Assembly (NCBI RefSeq): GCF_006539165.1
Contig: NZ_BJMM01000031.1
Span: 1 to 64,000 of the forward strand
DNA length: 64,000 bases
From: Streptomyces cacaoi
GTDB taxonomy: Bacteria > Actinomycetota > Actinomycetes > Streptomycetales > Streptomycetaceae
Direction: 5' to 3'
The translations under genes were made by a program, and so were the position numbers. Shown one piece after another: positions 26,945-35,946 of the stretch (the stretch's first letter is position 1; each line of letters begins with the position of its first letter). Under the pieces are notes generated by a model. It was not told the origin of the DNA. It did no database searches and saw only the letters and a program-made list of their open reading frames with translations.

Positions 26945-28504
26945 ATGGGTGCCACAGGTGCCACGGGAGCCGCCGAGGCGAGCGCCACGACCGACGTCCT
27001 CGTCGTCGGAGCCGGGCCCACGGGCCTGGCCCTCGCCTGCGATCTGCGACGCCGGGGAGTGCGCTGCCGTCTCGTCGAGCGCGGCACGGCCCTGTTCCCG
27101 GGCTCACGCGGCAAGGGCCTGCAACCGCGCTCCCTGGAGGTCCTCGACGATCTCGGGGTGCTCGACGCCGTCCGGGCCGCGGGCGGCCCGTACCCGCCGG
27201 TGCTGCTGTGGGAGAGCGGCCCCGGCGGCGCCCCGCTGCGCGAGTTCGACATGATCGAGCCCCTCGCGCCCGACCCCGCCGTCCCCTACGGCGGCCCCTG
27301 GATGCTGCCCCAGTGGCGCACCCAGCAGCTGCTCCACGAGCGGCTCGGCGCCCTCGGCGGCGGCGTCGACTTCCGCACCGGCGTCGACGGCCTCGACCAG
27401 GACGCGGACGGCGTCACCGTACGGCTCGACGACGGCAGCACCGTCCGCGCCACCTACGTGGTCGGCTGCGACGGCGGGCGCAGCACCGTCCGCCGGGCGC
27501 TGGGCATCCCGATGCACGGCGAGACCGTCGACCCCGCGCCGATCGTCGTCGCCGACGTCCGGATCGCCGGGCTGGGCCGGGAGCACTGGCACGTCTGGCG
27601 CGACCAGCACGAGGACGCGCCCGGCTTCGCCCTGTGCCCCCTCGCCGGCACCGACACCTTCCAACTCATCGCGCCGAACGCCACGTTGGAGCCGGAGGAG
27701 ACGGCGGCGGAACCGGACGGGGCCGCGCAGCCGCGGGGCGCGGCCGGCGGCACCGAGGCCGAGCGCGTGGCGGACCTCCTGCGCACGCTGCTCACCACCC
27801 GGACGAGCCTCGCCGCCGACCAGCTCAAGGAGGTCGTCCACGCCTCCACCTTCCGCGCCAGCGCGGCCCTCGCCGCACGCTTCCGCTCCGGCCGCGTCTT
27901 CCTCGCCGGGGACGCCGCGCACATCCACTCGCCCGCCGGCGGCCAGGGCCTCAACACCAGCGTCCAGGACGCCTACAACCTCGGCTGGAAGCTCGGGCTC
28001 GTCCTGCGCCACGGAGCGCACCCCGCCCTCCTGGACACCTACGAGGCCGAACGCGCCCCGCTGGCCGCCGACGTCCTCGGCCTCAGCACCCGCCTGCACC
28101 GCACCCGCTCCACCCGCCGCGGCGCCGAGACCCACCAGCTCGACATCGCCTACTGCGACAGCCCGCTCTCCCGGCACGCCCCCTCGGCGCCCCCGAGCGA
28201 GGCCCTGCCCGAGGACGCCCCCGCGCCCGGCGACCGCGCACCCGACGCGCCGCTGCGGCAGGCCGGCACCGACGCCCCGGTCCGCCTCTTCGAGCTGCTG
28301 CGCGGGCCGCACGCCACCCTCCTCGCCGTCGGCGACACCCCCGCACCGGACGGCCTGCCCGCCTGGATCCGCACCCACCGCGTCGGCACACCCGCCGGCC
28401 CCTACGCCGAGGCCCTCCACCTGATCCGCCCGGACGGTCATCTGGCCCTCACCACCCGCGACCCGGCCGACGTCCTGCGCTACGTGGACGAGCTGCACGG
28501 CTGA
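26945..28504 (+). CDS. FAD-dependent aromatic monooxygenase
   Basis: A 519-aa class A flavoprotein hydroxylase of the PheA/TfdB family. It has the FAD Rossmann motif VVGAGPTGLALACDL near residue 18, the DG motif VVGCDGGRSTVRRALG near 175, and the GD motif FLAGDAAHIHSPAGGQGLN near 320. A C-terminal thioredoxin-like segment ends the protein. Such enzymes hydroxylate phenols, polyketides and antibiotics such as rifamycins or tetracyclines. Control by a TetR_C-type repressor suggests a xenobiotic or antibiotic substrate, but this is inference. The ATG has AAGGAG 5 nt upstream. Confidence 0.92.
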   Translation: MGATGATGAAEASATTDVLVVGAGPTGLALACDLRRRGVRCRLVERGTALFPGSRGKGLQPRSLEVLDDLGVLDAVRAAGGPYPPVLLWESGPGGAPLREFDMIEPLAPDPAVPYGGPWMLPQWRTQQLLHERLGALGGGVDFRTGVDGLDQDADGVTVRLDDGSTVRATYVVGCDGGRSTVRRALGIPMHGETVDPAPIVVADVRIAGLGREHWHVWRDQHEDAPGFALCPLAGTDTFQLIAPNATLEPEETAAEPDGAAQPRGAAGGTEAERVADLLRTLLTTRTSLAADQLKEVVHASTFRASAALAARFRSGRVFLAGDAAHIHSPAGGQGLNTSVQDAYNLGWKLGLVLRHGAHPALLDTYEAERAPLAADVLGLSTRLHRTRSTRRGAETHQLDIAYCDSPLSRHAPSAPPSEALPEDAPAPGDRAPDAPLRQAGTDAPVRLFELLRGPHATLLAVGDTPAPDGLPAWIRTHRVGTPAGPYAEALHLIRPDGHLALTTRDPADVLRYVDELHG

Positions 28505-28534
28505 CGGGGCGCGCGGGCGCCGCCGCCCCGGCCG

Positions 28535-29014
28535 TCAGACGCCCGGCCGGTACGTGCCGAAGGACCACAGATTGCCCTCGGGGTCCTTCGCGGCGTACTC
28601 ACGGGAGCCGTAGTCCATGTCCGAGAGCGGCATCACGATCTCCGCGCCCGTCTCCACCGCGCGGGTGTGGTGCGCGTCCGGGTCCGCCACGACGACATAG
28701 ACGGCGGCGGGCCCCAGTCCGCCCATCGGCCCGGACTCCGCGGCCGGGCCGAGCAGGATCCAGGCGTCGCCGAGCCGCAGTTCGGCGTGGACGATGCCGC
28801 CGTCCTCCCCCTCGTAGACATGGCGCTGCTCGAAGCCGAACGCCTTCTCCAGGAAGTCGACGGCGACCCGCGGGTCCCGGTAGGTGAGCGCCGGGTAGGC
28901 CCTGTTCACCGGGTTCACCGGGTTCACCGGGTTGGCCCGGTTCGCCGGGTCAGCCGGGTCAGCCGGGTCAGCCGGGTTCGCGGCGTTGCCGGCACTGCCG
29001 GGGTTCTCGACCAC
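28535..29014 (-). CDS. VOC (glyoxalase/bleomycin resistance) family protein
   Basis: A 159-aa single-domain VOC protein. The fold starts near residue 40 (ALTYRDPRVAVDFLEKAFGFE), and FGTYRPGV closes it. It resembles PhnB-like or antibiotic-binding VOC members. Residues about 10-38 are a 3-residue repeat (ADPADPADPA, then NPVNPVNPVN) encoded by a 9-bp tandem repeat. GTG 29014 has GAGGAGG 6 nt upstream, so the repeat is translated. It is convergent with the FAD monooxygenase gene. Confidence 0.87.
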   Translation of the reverse strand: MVENPGSAGNAANPADPADPADPANRANPVNPVNPVNRAYPALTYRDPRVAVDFLEKAFGFEQRHVYEGEDGGIVHAELRLGDAWILLGPAAESGPMGGLGPAAVYVVVADPDAHHTRAVETGAEIVMPLSDMDYGSREYAAKDPEGNLWSFGTYRPGV

Positions 29015-29200
29015 GGTGTTCCTCCTCGCGCGCGGTGACGTCCTCCGCCGCCGAAGCTACGAGGGGCCGGGGACCGCGTCCCGGACGACCGGGAAGGCGT
29101 CCGGGTCGTGTCGGCCGCCTTCCCCGACGGGCGCATCGGACGGGCGCATCGGACGGGCGCCGCGGGCAGCCGGTGGACGGCTCCCCCCGCGCGGGTCGCC

Positions 29201-30739
29201 TCACGCCGCCGCCTCCCCCGCCGGAGGGCCGTCCGGGGCCGGGGGACGCCGTTCGTGCCAGCGCATCTCCGTCTCCAGCTGGGCGGCGAGCGCGATCAGC
29301 AGGGGTTCGCTGGAAGCCGGGCCGAGGAGCTGGGCGCCGACCGGGAGATTGCCCGGCGTCACCCCGGCCGGCACGTTGACGGCGGGCCAGCCCAGCACGT
29401 TCCAGGGCCAGGCGTACGGGCAGTGGGCAATCATCCTGCGGTCGGTCTGCCAGCCGCTCAGCTGCGCGAGGGCGCCGACGCGGGGCGGCGGGGTGGCCGT
29501 GGTCGGCGCGAGGACGACGTCGTGGTCCCGGAAGACACGGCCCACCAGCCGCCGCAGCGGTGCCTCGGCGGCCCGGGCGGCCCGCAGCACCGGCCCGCCG
29601 AGGAGCAGTCCGGTGCGTGCGGCGGTCCGGGTGCGCGGGTCCAGCAGCCGCCGGTCGGGCATCCGCCGGGACCAGGCCCGTACCCCGGCGGTGGCGCGGG
29701 GGACGAACGTCAGCCCGATCGGCCCGTAGTGCGGATCGGCCTCGGTGACGTCGTGCCCGAGGGCGGCGAGCCGCTCGGCGACGTCCCGTACGGCCGCCTC
29801 GACCAGCGGATCGAGCACCTTCGGGGTCGCGGTGAACGCCCACCGGGTGGACAGCGCGATCCGCAGCCGGCCCGGGTCCCGGCCGACGGCGGAGAGCATC
29901 CCGACGGGCGGCGGCGCGTGCAGATCGCCCGCGTGGTTGCCGGCGGCGGCCTCCAGCAGCAGCGCCGCGTCCCGCACCGTCCGGGCCAGCGGACCGTGCA
30001 CGGTGATGCCGTTGAACGACTCCGGGTCCGGCCAGGTGGAGATGCGGCCGCGCTGCGGCTTGATGCCGACGAGGTGCGTCCACGCGGCCGGGATCCGCAC
30101 CGAGCCCGCCCCGTCCGAACCGAGCGCGGCCGGCACCAGGCCCGCGGCGACCGCAGCGGCCGCCCCGCCCGACGAACCGCCCGGCGTGTACCCGGTGTTC
30201 CACGGGTTGCGGGTGTCGCCGAACGCGCCGCCCTCGGTGAACGGCCACTGCCCCAGCTCCGGGCTGTTGGTCTTCCCGACGATCACCGCGCCCGCCGCCC
30301 GCAGCCTGCGCACGACCTCCGCGTCCGTCCGCTGCGGCGCGAAGTGCCCGGCGCAGCCGAACGCCGTCGGACAGCCCGCCACGTCCGTGTCGTCCTTGAC
30401 CGCGACCGGCACCCCCAGCAGCGGGCGCGACGCGCCCTCCCCGGCGTCGCGGGCCGCGTCGGCGGCGTCCGCCTCGGCGAGCGCCTCCTCGGCCCGCACC
30501 CAGCGGAAGGCGTTCAGCGTGCCGCGGGTGAACTCGATCCTGGCCAGGGCCTGTTCGGTGAGCGCCCGCGAGGTGACGCGGCCCTCGGCCAGGGCCTCGA
30601 CGGCTTCCGCCGGGCCGGGCAGCGGCGCCCCGGCGGCCTCGCGCGCCTCCCGCGGGGCGGGCCGTCGCCCCGCGGTGCCCGCGTCGGCCGCGCCGTCCCC
30701 GGCACGCGGTTCTTCGGCGGACCCGGTTCCGGTCGTCAT
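29201..30739 (-). CDS. Amidase (amidase signature family)
   Basis: A 512-aa Ser-Ser-Lys hydrolase. The catalytic Lys is in VAVKDDTDVAG (near 110), and the Gly/Ser-rich signature GGSSGGAAAAVAAGLVPAAL with GSDGAGSVRIPA follows at about 180-215. The substrate amide is unknown. The first 40 residues are Ala/Gly/Arg-rich and probably disordered. ATG 30739 has GAGG 8 nt upstream; the longer open frame extending to 32257 is the antisense shadow of the L,D-transpeptidase. Confidence 0.92.
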   Translation of the reverse strand: MTTGTGSAEEPRAGDGAADAGTAGRRPAPREAREAAGAPLPGPAEAVEALAEGRVTSRALTEQALARIEFTRGTLNAFRWVRAEEALAEADAADAARDAGEGASRPLLGVPVAVKDDTDVAGCPTAFGCAGHFAPQRTDAEVVRRLRAAGAVIVGKTNSPELGQWPFTEGGAFGDTRNPWNTGYTPGGSSGGAAAAVAAGLVPAALGSDGAGSVRIPAAWTHLVGIKPQRGRISTWPDPESFNGITVHGPLARTVRDAALLLEAAAGNHAGDLHAPPPVGMLSAVGRDPGRLRIALSTRWAFTATPKVLDPLVEAAVRDVAERLAALGHDVTEADPHYGPIGLTFVPRATAGVRAWSRRMPDRRLLDPRTRTAARTGLLLGGPVLRAARAAEAPLRRLVGRVFRDHDVVLAPTTATPPPRVGALAQLSGWQTDRRMIAHCPYAWPWNVLGWPAVNVPAGVTPGNLPVGAQLLGPASSEPLLIALAAQLETEMRWHERRPPAPDGPPAGEAAA

Positions 30740-31072
30740 GGGCACCTCGCACCGTCGTCTCCGCGCGCCGGAGCGCGCCCTCCTGGTCGCCGTGCCCCGC
30801 CGAAACCTGGCGTTCCGGCGTACCGCCACACCGTGACCCGGCCGGCGGGGCATCCGGTGCGCCCACTGTCCCCGATCCCCGCGCTCTTCGAAACCCGTCG
30901 GTAACCCCGTGCTGAACAGGCCGCCCGCCACCGGCCCCCGCCCACGGCGGCGCGGCGCGGAGGCGACGGTGCCCGCCGGGACAGGAGTGCGGGGCCTGGC
31001 ACAGGTTCGCGCGGGCGGAGCAGTGGGAAGTGATGGACGGGTACATCCGTCGGACGCTCCGGGGGGATCGGG
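30740..31072. other. Divergent promoter region, no gene
   Basis: A 333-bp gap between the divergent amidase and L,D-transpeptidase genes. A short inverted repeat, GGACGG-GTACAT-CCGTCG, lies at about 31034-31052 close to the transpeptidase start. Nothing else recognisable. Confidence 0.5.
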
Positions 31073-32170
31073 ATGCGCAGGGTGACACAGCAGGGGGAGC
31101 CCACGGCCCCGCACACACCGCCCGCACATGACGCGCGGCACGGCCGGCAGGTCCAACAGGCCCAACACGTCCAACAGGACCAGCAGGACCAACAGGACCA
31201 ACAAGAGCAGCACGCACCGCACTCGGGGCACCTCGGGCACGCCCCGCGCGCGGGCACGGGCGGGCCCGTACCCGCGCCGCGGCACCCGGGCGGAAGACGC
31301 CGCGCGGCCGTGACGGCGGGCGGTGCCGCGCTGTTGGCGGTCGCCACCGTCGCGGGCTGCCAGGTGCAGCCGGGCGTCGACGGGAAGCCCGTACGGATCT
31401 CCCAGGCACCGCAGCAGGTGCAGGACCGCCCCTCGGCGCCGGCGCCGTCCCCCTCGACGTCGACACCGTCGAGCCGGCCGACGCACTCCGCGCCCCCCAA
31501 GCCCACCTGGACGCCGCGGCCCACCCGCCCCGCGCCGCAGCCGGTCCGGATGTCGCAGGGCTCCAAGGGCTCCCACGTCCGCGAACTCCAGGCGCGGCTG
31601 CGCCAGTTGGGACACTTCGGGCAGAACCCCACCGGCTTCTACGGGACGGTGACGGCCGGCTCGGTGCGCGCCTTCCAGAAGCAGCAGGGCATGCCGCAGA
31701 CCGGCACCGTCACCGACCGGTTCCTGACGGCACTGCACGCCCGCACCCACGAGCCGAGCCGCAACGAGCTGTACCCGCCCACCACGCGCCCGCCGTCGAA
31801 GCCGGACCCGCGCTGCACCACCGGCCGGGCGCTGTGCATCAGCAAGAAGAGCCGGACGCTGACGTGGATGGTGAACGGGAAGGTCCGCTCGGCCATGGAT
31901 GTGCGGTTCGGCTCGGCCTACACGCCCACCCGCGAGGGCGCGTTCAAGGTCGACTTCAAGAGCCGCCACCACCACTCGACGCTGTACGACACCCCCATGC
32001 CGTACGCGATGTTCTTCAGCGGGGGCCAAGCCGTGCACTACTCGTCGGACTTCGCGGCCCGCGGCTACACCGGCGCCTCGCACGGCTGCGTCAACGTCCG
32101 CGACAAGAAGAAGATCGCCGCCCTGTTCGCCGAGGTACGCCCCGGGGACAAGGTCATCGTCTACAAGTGA
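31073..32170 (+). CDS. L,D-transpeptidase lipoprotein with peptidoglycan-binding domain
   Basis: A 365-aa envelope enzyme that makes 3-3 peptidoglycan cross-links. A long cytoplasmic N-terminus (about 75 residues) carries a Gln/Asp repeat (VQQDQQDQQDQQEQH). A hydrophobic segment with lipobox-like VATVAGC near 97 follows, then a Pro/Ser linker. PG_binding_1 is at about 160-215 (SKGSHVRELQARLRQLG) and a YkuD domain ends in ASHGCVNVRD (catalytic Cys near 338). GGGGGGATCGGG precedes ATG 31073. A later start nearer the signal sequence is possible. Confidence 0.92.
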   Translation: MRRVTQQGEPTAPHTPPAHDARHGRQVQQAQHVQQDQQDQQDQQEQHAPHSGHLGHAPRAGTGGPVPAPRHPGGRRRAAVTAGGAALLAVATVAGCQVQPGVDGKPVRISQAPQQVQDRPSAPAPSPSTSTPSSRPTHSAPPKPTWTPRPTRPAPQPVRMSQGSKGSHVRELQARLRQLGHFGQNPTGFYGTVTAGSVRAFQKQQGMPQTGTVTDRFLTALHARTHEPSRNELYPPTTRPPSKPDPRCTTGRALCISKKSRTLTWMVNGKVRSAMDVRFGSAYTPTREGAFKVDFKSRHHHSTLYDTPMPYAMFFSGGQAVHYSSDFAARGYTGASHGCVNVRDKKKIAALFAEVRPGDKVIVYK

Positions 32171-32247
32171 CTCGTCCCGTCCCCCGGCCGTCGCGCCCGC
32201 ACGGGCCGAGACTCCGACGACGGCGGACGCGGAGTTCGGGCGGGCCC

Positions 32248-32489
32248 GAAAACCCACGCCGGGCAGGAGAGTTCAGGAGCGCGGGAAGGACCGGGGGCTG
32301 CAACGCCCCGGGGCAACCTCCGGACCCCGGCCGAAAACCCACGCCGGGCAGGCAGATTCAGGGGCGCGGGCGGGACCGGGGACTGCAACCCCCCGGGGGA
32401 CAACCCCCGGACCCCCGGCCGAAAACCCACGCCACACAGGAAAATTCAGGGGCGCGGGCGGGACCGGGGGAACGTGTCCCGCCCGCGCC
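32248..32489. repeat. Three tandem 85-88 bp units with hairpins
   Basis: Units begin with GAAAACCCACGCC at 32248, 32333 and 32421. Each continues with a TTCAGGrGCGCGGG block and a GC hairpin around CCGGGG...CCCCGG. The third ends in a 14-bp perfect stem. The array fills the 454-bp gap between the convergent L,D-transpeptidase and the sigma-linked membrane protein gene, and has no ORF. Confidence 0.85.
32451..32489 (+). terminator. Perfect 14-bp hairpin ending the repeat array
   Basis: GGCGCGGGCGGGAC (32451-32464) pairs with 32476-32489 across an 11-nt loop. It is a probable terminator for the L,D-transpeptidase gene, without a T-run. Confidence 0.55.
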
Positions 32490-32624
32490 GATCGCGCGAA
32501 CCCTGAGGTACGGGGGGAACCTCGGGCTTATCCGCGCCGCCGATGACCAGTCGGCTCACTTGTTACTGCGCCGTGCACTGTGGATGTGTCACACCCCGCG
32601 CCCCACACTTTCCGGTGACGCTGG

Positions 32625-34073
32625 TCACAACGTGTTTGAGCCGCCCGCGCCCGTCATGCCGTCGCCGTCCGGGTCGGCCGGTGCGGACGGCAGGCCGCCG
32701 GAGCCGCCCTCGCCCGGGCCGCCGTCCTCGCCGGGGTCGCCGGAGTCGCCGCCGCTGTCGCCGTGGCCGGGCTCGCCCGGGCCGCCGCCGGACTCGCCGC
32801 CGGGCCCGGGGACATGGCCGCCGCCGGAGCCGCCTCCGCTACCCGCGTAGCCGTGCGACGCGCAGAACTTGCGCACCACGGAGGCGCCACCGGCCGCACG
32901 CTCCAGCTTCTTGCGGTCGTCGCCGTCGATCCGGCCCTCGACATAGGCGCGGCACAGTGCCTCCGCTATGGCCTTCTTGGACGTGTCGTCGCCGTGCGAT
33001 CCGCCGGGCTTGCCGGCGGAGCCGTGCGAGGGGTGGTCGGGCTTGCCCGTCTCATGGCCCGAGCCGCCGCCCTTGCCCTTCTTGTCGTCCCCGCCGCCAC
33101 CGGAGTTGGCGAGGTCCTTCTTCGCGTCCTCGGAGTCGTCGCGGTCGCGGTCGTCGTCGGCGGAGGGGCGGTCGCGCCGGCCGGCCGCGCCCGCCGCGTC
33201 CTGGTCCCCCGCTCCGCTGCCGGTGGTGGGGCCGGCGCTGCCGGCGGGGCCGTCGGCACCGGGGCTGGCGTACGGGGAGACATCGACCGCGGGCTTGCCC
33301 GAGCTGCCGAACGGTGTGGGCAGCACGCCCGTTCCGGCGGCCACCGCCACACCGCCGAGCGCACAGCCCGCGACGGCCATCGCGAAACCGGCGCGCACGG
33401 ATCTGCCACCGAGGACGGTGCGCGCGCCCTGCCGGCCGCGGCGCCCTCTCCCCCCGTTCCGGGTCCGCGTGCGGCCGGGGCGCTGCCGCGGATCGGGGCC
33501 GCCGCCCGCGCCGAGCGCCTCCGGCGACGCCGCGGGAGCGGAGGCGGAGGCGGGAGCCACTGCGGTGGCGGATGCCGAAGCCGGGGCGGGAGCGGTTGCG
33601 GAATCCGAAGCGGAATCACCGGGGGCGGGCACGGCAGCCGGTGCGCCCCCGTCCGCGGCCGCGGTGCGCGCGGCCCGAAAGGCGTCCACGGCGGCGGCCT
33701 CGCCCGGGAGTTCGCCGGGGATCTCCCCGGGCCGTCCGCCGGACCGTGCCGCGCGGAGCCCGCCGGGTGCCGTGCCGTGCCCGGTGCCGTGCCGCGCGCC
33801 GTGTTCCCACGCGAGACGGTGGAGCGCGGCGGCGAGCCGCTCGGCCGCCGCACGGTCCCGGGCAGCGGCCGATGCCGCCGATTCGCGCCCCTGTACAGGG
33901 CTTTCGCCCGGATCCACGGGATTTCGCTCGGGATGTACGTCCGGAGCGTCCTGCTGCGTTCCGTGTTGTCCGCCGGGATGCGACACCGCGGCGTCCAGGC
34001 CATCGACCGGCAGTCCGCGCAGCAGACGCTCCGCGGTCTCCTCGTCCAGCCAGTTGTACCGGTCGTCCGCCAT
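32625..34073 (-). CDS. Single-pass membrane protein coupled to ECF sigma, putative anti-sigma
   Basis: A 482-aa protein of unassigned family. The cytoplasmic N-terminus (MADDRYNWLDEETAERLLRGLPVDG) is followed by Ala/Pro-rich linker. One transmembrane segment is at about 240-262 (FAMAVAGCALGGVAVAAG). The extracellular part has Asp/Lys/Gly tracts, a short folded piece near 390 (ALCRAYVEGRIDGDDRKKLERAAG, then VRKFCASHG) and a Gly/Pro-rich tail. No HxxxCxxC anti-sigma zinc motif is seen. The ATG shares its A with the sigma-factor stop (TGATG), so production is coupled. An anti-sigma role rests on genetics-like context only. Confidence 0.7.
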   Translation of the reverse strand: MADDRYNWLDEETAERLLRGLPVDGLDAAVSHPGGQHGTQQDAPDVHPERNPVDPGESPVQGRESAASAAARDRAAAERLAAALHRLAWEHGARHGTGHGTAPGGLRAARSGGRPGEIPGELPGEAAAVDAFRAARTAAADGGAPAAVPAPGDSASDSATAPAPASASATAVAPASASAPAASPEALGAGGGPDPRQRPGRTRTRNGGRGRRGRQGARTVLGGRSVRAGFAMAVAGCALGGVAVAAGTGVLPTPFGSSGKPAVDVSPYASPGADGPAGSAGPTTGSGAGDQDAAGAAGRRDRPSADDDRDRDDSEDAKKDLANSGGGGDDKKGKGGGSGHETGKPDHPSHGSAGKPGGSHGDDTSKKAIAEALCRAYVEGRIDGDDRKKLERAAGGASVVRKFCASHGYAGSGGGSGGGHVPGPGGESGGGPGEPGHGDSGGDSGDPGEDGGPGEGGSGGLPSAPADPDGDGMTGAGGSNTL

Positions 34074-35038
34074 CACGTTTCCCTCAGCGTTCGCGTGCCG
34101 TGATGCGTCACACCGCGCGCCATGCCTCTGGTCCTGCCTTCTCGCGCCGTCCCGCCGGGCCGGGGGCGCTCCGCGCCCGCGGTGGAACCCTGACCGGAAT
34201 CCTGTGTCGGGCCGGGCGGGTTCCCGGCCGTTCCGGAGCCGCCCGTCCCACCGGGCGCCTCCACCGCGTCCGCGGCGCCGGAGCCACCGCGCGGACCGTT
34301 GCTCCCCCGCGGGCCGGTGCTTCCCCGCGGACCATTGCTTCCCCGCGGGCCGGTGCCCGGCCGCCCGCCGGTGCCCGCGGGGCCGCCCGCGCCGGGATCG
34401 CACGGCAGCCCGGAGCTGTGCGCGCCGTCCGTCGCGGGCGGCTCCAGCATCTCGGCGAGCTTGCGCAGTCCGCGATGTGCGGCGGTACGGACGGCGCCGG
34501 AGCGCTTGCCGAGCACCTCGGCCGCGCTCTTGGCGTCCAGCCCGACGACGACCCGCAGCACGACGGCCTCGGCCTGGTCGCGGGGCAGCCGGGAGATCAG
34601 CGCCATGGTGCGCCCGGTGCCGAGCGCCTCCAGCGCCTCGTCGGCCGTGTCGGCGCCGGCGGGCATGCCCGCCAGTTCGCTCTCGTCGCCGCCGACGGCC
34701 GGCCGGCGGCCGCGCATCCGCAGATGGTCGAGCGCCCGGTTGCGGGCGATACGGGCGGCCCAGCCGCGGAACCGGTCGGCGTCGCCCTCGAACCGGGAGA
34801 GGTCACGGGCGATCTGGAGCCACGCCTCCGAGGCGACGTCCTCGGCGTCCGGGTCGGGCACGAGCGTACGCACATAGCCGAGCAGGCGCGGATGGACGGA
34901 GCGGTAGACGGTACGGAAGGCGGACTCGTCCCCCTCCTGCGCCGCGCGTACCGCAGCGGTCAGTTCCGCCTCGTCCCCCTGCACGCCCGTGTCTCGCCCC
35001 ACTCCGCGAATCCGCGGCGGCCCGGTGGCACCGGGCAC
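34073..35038 (-). CDS. ECF-type RNA polymerase sigma factor with repeat tail
   Basis: A sigma-70 family ECF factor of up to 321 aa. Sigma region 2 is at about 40-105 (VYRSVHPRLLGYVRTLV, DAEDVASEAWLQIARDL, RFRGWAARIARNRALDHLR). Region 4 is at about 140-195 (LPRDQAEAVVLRVVVGL, KRSGAVRTAAHRGLRKLA). A C-terminal tail of over 100 residues has GPRGSN/GPRGST repeats and no known domain. The start is uncertain: GTG 35038, or GTG 35002 (VGRDTGVQG), which better fits the family. It is cotranscribed with the membrane protein downstream. The trigger is unknown. Confidence 0.9.
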   Translation of the reverse strand: MPGATGPPRIRGVGRDTGVQGDEAELTAAVRAAQEGDESAFRTVYRSVHPRLLGYVRTLVPDPDAEDVASEAWLQIARDLSRFEGDADRFRGWAARIARNRALDHLRMRGRRPAVGGDESELAGMPAGADTADEALEALGTGRTMALISRLPRDQAEAVVLRVVVGLDAKSAAEVLGKRSGAVRTAAHRGLRKLAEMLEPPATDGAHSSGLPCDPGAGGPAGTGGRPGTGPRGSNGPRGSTGPRGSNGPRGGSGAADAVEAPGGTGGSGTAGNPPGPTQDSGQGSTAGAERPRPGGTAREGRTRGMARGVTHHGTRTLRET

Positions 35039-35946
35039 GCCCCGGGGGTGCGCCCTGTGCCGTGTGCCGCACCCCCGCGCTGGTCTTGCTGTGCTGCCTG
35101 TCGGTGCCGTACTGGCGTACGGCCGTGCCGTCGTCCTGCTGGTGCTCGCCGCACCGCGCCGCCGATCGTCCCTGGTCGCGCCGCCCGGTACCGCCGGTGC
35201 GCACCGCTCGGAGCGGACCCCGGGCCGATGCGAAGCAGCAGCACGCTAAGGCCAAGTGTGCTCACTCGTCCATGTCGGACGCAGCACCGGGGTGGGGGCG
35301 TGAGCGGTGGGTGAGGAGGCGGTCGCCAGGGGTCAGCACCGGTCCGCCGTCGACCGTTCCCGGCCCGGTGTGCACAACGCCCGTTCCCTCCGCGGGAGAT
35401 GGGCCGGGAAACCCGCGGGACACGGGCCGGACATGCGGCGTAACAGTTTTCGCGGGCGCAACGCTGAGGGGAGTACGGGACGAAGAGCCGCTGGCGCGAC
35501 GGCCCGTGACCGACGACGACCGGGGTCTCTCCTGTGGGGGGTGGCGACCCCGGTCGTCCTCGCTTTCCCCGCCGGAACCCGGCCGCTTCCCGGCCGGCAC
35601 CCGGCCGCTTCCCCGTCGGACCCCGGCCGGGAGCACGCCCGGGCCAGAAGCACACCCCGGCGGGAGCCCCTCGCACGGCAGCCGACGCCTCCGTACGGCG
35701 GAGAACGGGCGCCGGATCCGGTCCGGCGCGAGGCCGGGCAGGGCGCCGGACCGGAGCAGGAGCAGCAGCGGGGACGGGAGTTGCGGCCGTCCGCGGCGCT
35801 CCCGGCGCGGGCCCGGGCCCGGAAGCGCCCGCGGCGTTCCGCCGGGCCCGGCGCGGCAGGCCGGGCCCGGCGCGGCAGGCCGGGCCCGGCGCGGCAGGCC
35901 GGGCCCGGCGGACGAGGGGAGAAGAAGGACCGCGGACGGAGGGGCG
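35039..35946. other. 908-bp gene-free region with hairpin and repeats
   Basis: No convincing ORF lies here; the open frames are GC-skew shadows. It holds the sigma-gene promoter region near 35039-35260. A perfect 13-bp stem (35515-35527 with 35546-35558, 18-nt loop) and Pro/Gly-coding degenerate repeats at 35570-35650 follow. A 19-bp tandem repeat at 35841-35910 (3.7 copies, each with palindromic CCGGGCCCGG) lies just past the GH20 stop. An undetected small RNA is possible but nothing identifies one. Confidence 0.6.
35841..35910. repeat. 19-bp palindrome-bearing tandem repeat
   Basis: Units of GCCGGGCCCGGCGCGGCAG at 35841, 35860 and 35879, plus a partial fourth at 35898. The CCGGGCCCGG cores can pair with one another and may serve as terminators for the GH20 gene. 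Confidence 0.85.

Noticed and set aside
29201..32257. 1018-residue amidase with long N-terminal extension
   Set aside because: The extra 506 residues are antisense to the L,D-transpeptidase; ATG 30739 has a good ribosome site and starts the amidase domain correctly.
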